Below, in pieces: positions 61,957-64,000 of a stretch of DNA of 64,000 nt. The stretch is from positions 682,001-746,000 of the forward strand of contig JALNYT010000002.1 in assembly GCA_023229685.1 (NCBI GenBank). The letters run 5' to 3'. The number at the start of each line of letters is the position of its first letter. Position 1 is the stretch's first letter. The notes beneath the pieces are model-generated. The model made no database searches. It was not told the origin of the DNA and worked only from the letters and a program-made list of their open reading frames with translations. This stretch comes from Sulfuritalea sp. GTDB taxonomy: Bacteria > Pseudomonadota > Gammaproteobacteria > Burkholderiales > Rhodocyclaceae. A program made the translations under genes and the position numbers.

Positions 61957-62883
61957 ATGGCTCTCCCCAGCAAAGTACGCATCGTCGAAGTCGGCCCGCG
62001 CGACGGCCTGCAGAACGAGAAGACGCCCGTCTCGACCAAGGTCAAGGTCGAACTGATCCGTCGCCTCGGCGCCGCAGGACTCAAGAGCATCGAGGCCACC
62101 GCCTTCGTTTCGCCCAAGTGGGTGCCGCAGATGGCGGACAACGCGGAAGTGTTTGCCGCGATCAAGAAGCTGTCTGACGTCAGCTATCCGGTGCTGACGC
62201 CCAACATGCAGGGTTTCGAAGCCGCAGTCGCGGCCGGGGCGAAGGAAGTCGCGGTATTCGGCGCGGCCTCCGAATCTTTTTCGCAGAAGAATATCAACTG
62301 CTCGATTGCCGAGTCGCTGGACCGTTTCCGCCCCATCGTCGAAGCCGCCAAGGCAGCGGACATCAAGGTGCGCGGCTACGTTTCCTGCGTGCTGGGCTGC
62401 CCTTACGAGGGCGAAGTGACGCCGCTGGCCGTCGCCGACGTGGCGCAGGCGCTGCTTGAAATGGGCTGCTATGAAATCAGCCTGGGCGACACCATCGGCA
62501 CCGGCACCCCGGAGCGCACCAAGGACATGATCGAGGCCGTCGCGCGGCGCATTCCCCTGAAGAAGATCGCCGGCCATTATCACGACACCTTCGGCATGGC
62601 CGCGGCGAACGTCTACGCCTCGTTGCAGATGGGCATCGGCATTTTCGACAGTTCCGTTTCCGGCCTCGGCGGTTGCCCCTATGCCGCGGGCGCTTCGGGC
62701 AATGTCGCGACCGAGGACGTGGTCTGGCTGTTGACCGGTCTCGGCATCGACACCGGCATCGACCTCGATGCCCTGGTGGATACCGGCGTCTGGATTTCCA
62801 AACAGCTCAAGCGCCAGCCGGCCTCGCGCGTGGCGCGCGCCATCCTCGCCCGGCGTGCCATGCAGGCCGCCAAAGGCGCGTGA
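61957..62883 (+). CDS. liuE: Hydroxymethylglutaryl-CoA lyase
   Basis: 308 residues. TIM-barrel lyase with VEVGPRDGLQNEK, the SCVLGCPYEGEV block, HYHDTFGMA metal ligands and the catalytic cysteine signature SVSGLGGCPYAAGASGN. It splits HMG-CoA to acetyl-CoA and acetoacetate, completing leucine degradation. Its TGA overlaps the next start by 4 bases (GTGA). Confidence 0.96.
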   Translation: MALPSKVRIVEVGPRDGLQNEKTPVSTKVKVELIRRLGAAGLKSIEATAFVSPKWVPQMADNAEVFAAIKKLSDVSYPVLTPNMQGFEAAVAAGAKEVAVFGAASESFSQKNINCSIAESLDRFRPIVEAAKAADIKVRGYVSCVLGCPYEGEVTPLAVADVAQALLEMGCYEISLGDTIGTGTPERTKDMIEAVARRIPLKKIAGHYHDTFGMAAANVYASLQMGIGIFDSSVSGLGGCPYAAGASGNVATEDVVWLLTGLGIDTGIDLDALVDTGVWISKQLKRQPASRVARAILARRAMQAAKGA

Positions 62884-63116
62884 GCGTGCGCCACGGGCAA
62901 GGCGACGGGGGCGCCGCCGCGGTGGTCTCGCCCTGCGTCAACATCTGCAAGATGGAAGAGGGCCTGTGCGTCGGCTGTTTCCGCACCATCGACGAGATCG
63001 CGCGCTGGGCCGCTATCGGCGACGCCGACAAGCGGCTGATCCTGGCCGCCGTGGCACAGCGGCGAACCCTTCCCGACCCTGAATCGGACATGACTTGCAA
63101 TTGCAGCGACGTATGA
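62880..63116 (+). CDS. DUF1289 small cysteine-rich protein
   Basis: 78 residues. The DUF1289 core is SPCVNICKMEEGLCVGCFRT with cysteines at 19, 23, 30 and 33, then IDEIARWAAIGDADKRLIL. The spacing suggests a bound metal or Fe-S cluster; the function is unknown. The GTG start overlaps the liuE stop; a second GTG two codons on is also possible. A pair of cysteines ends the chain (MTCNCSDV). Confidence 0.85.
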   Translation: MSVRHGQGDGGAAAVVSPCVNICKMEEGLCVGCFRTIDEIARWAAIGDADKRLILAAVAQRRTLPDPESDMTCNCSDV

Positions 63117-63135
63117 AACCATGACCATACGTCAA

Positions 63136-63229
63136 GCCACAGAGGGCACAGAGAACACAGAGAGAGCAAGATGTCATGGCCGGCGGTCGAAGCTTGGTTT
63201 TTCTCTGTGAACTCCGTGTCCTCTGTGGC
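63136..63229. repeat. CACAGAG inverted repeat, copy 3
   Basis: The left arm starts GCCACAGAGGGCACAGAGAA and the right arm is TTCTCTGTGAACTCCGTGTC then CTCTGTGGC; the loop is about 35 bases and differs in sequence from the other copies. Flanks AAACC and GGTTTTT are kept. It lies between the DUF1289 and MBL genes. Confidence 0.8.
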
Positions 63230-63246
63230 CAAATAGGTTTTTCAAG

Positions 63247-64000
63247 ATGAAGCTCCCCGAGTCGATCCAGGTCATCGAGCGTGGCTGGTTGTCATCGAAC
63301 AACGTGCTGTTCTTCGAGGGCGAGTCGGCCACGCTGGTCGATGCCGGCTATGTCGGCCACGCGCCGCAGACGGTCGAACTCGTAAAGTCGGCGTTGGCGG
63401 CGCCCCGAAGGAAGTCCCCTGGTGGGACACGGCGCGCTCCGGTCACACTCGACCGCCTGATCAACACCCATTCGCACTCCGACCACATCGGCGGCAACGC
63501 CGCGCTGCAGGCCGCATTCGGCTGCAAGATCGTGATCCCCGCCGGCATCGAACGCATGATCACCGAGTGGGACACCAATGCCCTGCTGCTCGACGCGGCC
63601 AGGCAGCGCGGCCACCGCTTCGCCCACGACGCCGTGATCGAGGCCCACAGCGAATTCGAAATGGGCGGGCTGACCTGGCAGGCGCTGCCTGCGCCCGGCC
63701 ACGACATGGAAGCGCTGGTCTACTACTGCGCCGAGAAGCGCATCCTGGTCTCTGGCGATGCGCTGTGGCAGGATGGCTTCGGCATCATCTTCGGCGAACT
63801 GATGGGCAGGAAGGATGCCATGCCGGCTACCCGTGCCACGCTGGAAATGATCGGCCGGCTCGGAGTCGACATCGTGATCCCCGGCCACGGTGCGCCCTTC
63901 GACGATTTCGATGCCGCCCTGGCCCGCGCCTTCAAGCGCCTGGAATCCTTCGAGGCCGACTCCACGCGCGTCGGGCGCAATGCCGTGCGCGCCTGCTTCA
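63247..64000 (+). CDS. MBL-fold metallo-hydrolase, cut by window edge
   Basis: The first 251 codons are visible; the 3' end is beyond the window. MKLPESIQVIERGWLSSNNV opens the fold; metal motif INTHSHSDHIGG, then PAPGHDMEALVYY, SGDALWQDG and IPGHGAPF. A basic insert APRRKSPGGTRRAP interrupts the strand before the metal motif and coincides with a palindromic DNA element. Probable thioester hydrolase; last visible gene of the leucine cluster. Confidence 0.88.
   Translation, partial: MKLPESIQVIERGWLSSNNVLFFEGESATLVDAGYVGHAPQTVELVKSALAAPRRKSPGGTRRAPVTLDRLINTHSHSDHIGGNAALQAAFGCKIVIPAGIERMITEWDTNALLLDAARQRGHRFAHDAVIEAHSEFEMGGLTWQALPAPGHDMEALVYYCAEKRILVSGDALWQDGFGIIFGELMGRKDAMPATRATLEMIGRLGVDIVIPGHGAPFDDFDAALARAFKRLESFEADSTRVGRNAVRACF
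63414..63428. repeat. Small palindromic element, copy 2
   Basis: GTCCCCTGGTGGGAC, stem GTCCC/GGGAC, inside the MBL hydrolase gene and coding part of an extra basic loop. It differs by one base from the copy at 1022-1036 and shares flanking sequence (GCGCCCCGAAGGAA versus GCGCTCCGGGGCGA). Confidence 0.55.

Overview
The window is one GC-rich (roughly 60-65% by eye), densely coded chromosomal stretch of a Gram-negative bacterium, most likely a betaproteobacterium close to Rhodocyclales/Sterolibacteriaceae. That placement is inference. It rests on the protein types (UbiB/UbiK quinone assembly, class I PHA synthase, FtsN-like SPOR protein, LiuR-type leucine regulon, TorF-family porin with GlnK/AmtB, MtrAB) and on operons packed with overlapping GTG/ATG starts. 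I see no rRNA, tRNA, CRISPR array, insertion sequence or prophage. About 67 protein genes are supported; the first and last run off the window.

Region 1 (1-29.5 kb) is mostly housekeeping. It holds a minus-strand thiS-thiG-exported protein-trmB-membrane protein operon; a NodIJ-like ABC exporter whose two genes are separated by a small secreted-protein gene on the other strand; hydrolase, ferredoxin, pyrophosphohydrolase, VanZ, a J-like/trypsin-like membrane protease, a solute symporter and ubiB; then argS-SPOR-dsbA-SDR-cobalamin-binding protein on the plus strand; a diheme cytochrome c5, hemG, an MFS transporter, a Pat-type lysine acetyltransferase, a quinone oxidoreductase, mscL, an MBL hydrolase, comM/yifB and ubiK. 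A nitrogen block (TorF-like porin, glnK, amtB) lies behind a near-consensus sigma-54 promoter and a perfect NtrC palindrome.

Region 2 (29.8-44.7 kb) is the unusual part, an outer-membrane electron-transfer locus. On the plus strand: a monoheme cytochrome-porin fusion (Cyc2-like), a diheme lipoprotein cytochrome, two YceI paralogues and a response regulator/histidine kinase pair. On the minus strand, facing them: a heme-binding HAMP membrane protein with no output domain, a diheme cytochrome whose two heme domains are separated by about 160 residues of TolA-like Ala/Lys/Glu helix, a decaheme MtrA and its MtrB barrel, and a Sel1-repeat protein. A degenerate nucleotide-cyclase-like protein and an unknown protein flank it. 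No MtrC/OmcA-type surface cytochrome is present, so the set resembles MtoAB/PioAB plus Cyc2. Its direction (iron oxidation or metal respiration) cannot be read from sequence.

Region 3 (44.7-64 kb) is carbon storage and branched-chain acyl-CoA catabolism. An MBL hydrolase, PHA synthase and PIN protein run leftward. Rightward runs a roughly 16-kb co-directional leucine/isovalerate degradation cluster: liuR, an 18-bp operator palindrome filling a promoter spacer, thioesterases, isovaleryl-CoA dehydrogenase, a GNAT-carbonic anhydrase fusion, thiolase, enoyl-CoA hydratase, a second acyl-CoA dehydrogenase, glutathione enzymes, both methylcrotonyl-CoA carboxylase subunits, methylglutaconyl-CoA hydratase, HMG-CoA lyase, a DUF1289 protein and an MBL hydrolase. 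Acetyl-CoA from this pathway could feed PHA synthesis. Three copies of an inverted CACAGAG-rich intergenic repeat interrupt the cluster.
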